From NCBI GenBank assembly GCA_965151315.1, contig CBCTZG010000127.1:1-5067 (forward strand): DNA of 5,067 bases, read 5' to 3'. This document shows positions 4,809-5,067 of this stretch, one piece after another. Within the stretch, counting starts at the first letter, position 1; every line of letters begins with the position of its first letter. The notes beneath the pieces were generated by a model. The model made no database searches, was not told the origin of the DNA, and saw only the letters and a program-made list of their open reading frames with translations. Source of the DNA: Avimonoglobus sp965151315. Its GTDB lineage: Bacteria; Bacillota; Clostridia; UBA1381. Both the position numbers and the translations under genes were made by a program.

Positions 4809-4884
4809 TGGCTCCAGATGTCCGGCTCGAACGGACGACCCTGCGGTTAACAGCCGCATGCTCTGCCAACTGAGCTAATCTGGA
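4809..4884 (-). tRNA. tRNA-Asn (anticodon GTT), CCA encoded
   Basis: The 76-nt minus-strand sequence folds as a complete cloverleaf: acceptor TCCAGAT / ATCTGGA, D-arm GCTC..GAGC with AGTTGGCA loop, anticodon stem TGCGG / CCGCA with loop CTGTTAA (anticodon GTT), 5-nt variable loop GGGTC, T-arm GTCCG / CGGAC with TTCGAGC loop, discriminator G and genomic CCA. It reads asparagine codons AAC and AAT. It lies 100 bases downstream of the 5S gene on the same strand and just before the terminator, so it is probably part of the rRNA operon transcript. Confidence 0.97.
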
Positions 4885-4893
4885 TCATATTTC

Positions 4894-4947
4894 TATTCCC
4901 GGTTGTATCAGCGACATTTGCTCTGTCAACTAAGCTAATCAGGAATA
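4894..4947 (-). pseudogene. Truncated tRNA-like relic
   Basis: Minus-strand GATTAGCTTAGTTGACAGAG differs at only two positions from GATTAGCTCAGTTGGCAGAG in the intact tRNA-Asn, covering the acceptor end, positions 8-9 and the D-arm. After GAGCA the resemblance fades, with gaps, and no anticodon stem or T-arm can be formed. The ends TATTCCTG (4940-4947) and CGGGAATA (4894-4901) pair over 8 bp with one G-T pair, so a tRNA-acceptor-like helix survives. It is best read as the remnant of a second tRNA, perhaps a tandem tRNA-Asn copy, in the 5S-tRNA spacer. Confidence 0.65.
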
Positions 4948-4951
4948 TATC

Positions 4952-4979
4952 AGTATCCCGACATTTCTGCCGGGATACT
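4952..4979 (-). other. Hairpin just downstream of 5S rRNA
   Basis: AGTATCCCG (4952-4960) and CGGGATACT (4971-4979) form a perfect 9-bp stem with a 10-nt loop a few bases after the 5S 3' end. On the minus strand it is followed by GATATATTCC, not by a U-run, so it is more likely a processing stem or the remains of a terminator than an active terminator. Confidence 0.55.
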
Positions 4980-4984
4980 TCCTG

Positions 4985-5067
4985 TTCCGGCAACGATCTA
5001 CTTTCCCAGGCGGTCGCCCGCCAAGTATCATCGACGCAAAGGAGCTTAACTTCCGTGTTCGGGATGG
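4985..5067 (-). rRNA. rrf: 5S ribosomal RNA, 5' part outside the window
   Basis: On the minus strand the window edge opens with CCATCCCGAACACGGAAGTT, the universal 5S loop B/helix III segment. It continues through AAGCTCC, GATGATACTTGG, the CGGGCGACCGCCTGGG helix IV/loop E region and GAAAGTAGATCGTTGCCGGAA, the conserved 3' end. About 83 of some 117 nt are present; the first 30-35 nt and the rest of the operon lie to the right. The exact 3' end is estimated to within a few bases. Confidence 0.96.

Noticed and set aside
4609..4869. Two long minus-strand frames over the tRNA
   Set aside because: They start inside the tRNA-Asn gene and run through the terminator; artefacts of open frames in structured RNA.
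1..5067. CRISPR array, insertion sequence or phage module
   Set aside because: No regularly spaced direct repeats, no transposase, integrase or recombinase domain, and no phage structural genes could be found in any frame.

Overview
The window reads as a chromosomal segment of a Gram-positive Clostridia-type bacterium, perhaps Oscillospiraceae-like. The grounds are a moderate GC content, strong Shine-Dalgarno sites, vegetative (SigA-type) promoters, intrinsic terminators with U-tracts, an S-layer-homology (SLH) protein, and a CCA-encoding tRNA-Asn behind a 5S rRNA. The lineage is inference; no marker here fixes a genus.

Layout, left to right. Positions 1-70 hold two tandem terminator hairpins that close an upstream unit. 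A short leader with a 10-bp hairpin then precedes a 55-residue cytoplasmic small protein (257-424, +). Next comes a divergent pair, a secreted SLH-domain protein (559-1236, -) and an XRE-type repressor (1363-1575, +). Their shared intergenic region carries a near-perfect 20-bp inverted repeat that overlaps both promoters, which looks like a self-regulated switch. Convergent to the XRE gene is a two-gene minus-strand unit: a two-domain SGNH/GDSL esterase (2324-3436) followed by a seven-helix membrane protein (1616-2269).

From 3593 to about 4560 there is no intact gene. This decayed zone contains (i) an AraC-family regulator relic (minus) with an intact promoter, a start region, a short N-terminal stretch and the C-terminal helix-turn-helix, but with its middle missing, and (ii) a plus-strand unit with a clear TTGACA-17-TATCAT promoter and ribosome binding site whose 72-codon frame is cut by a single TGA. 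The AraC relic lies just upstream of the esterase and points the same way, so it may once have regulated it.

The right end is the tail of an rRNA operon on the minus strand: partial 5S rRNA, a spacer hairpin, a truncated tRNA-like relic, a complete tRNA-Asn(GTT), and an intrinsic terminator. A further bidirectional terminator at 4564-4610 separates it from the decayed zone.

The items most worth a second look are the XRE/SLH operator region, the broken regulator relics with intact promoters, the tRNA relic between 5S and tRNA-Asn, and the esterase, which lacks the usual Asp three residues before its catalytic His. I saw no convincing sign of a wholly new system.
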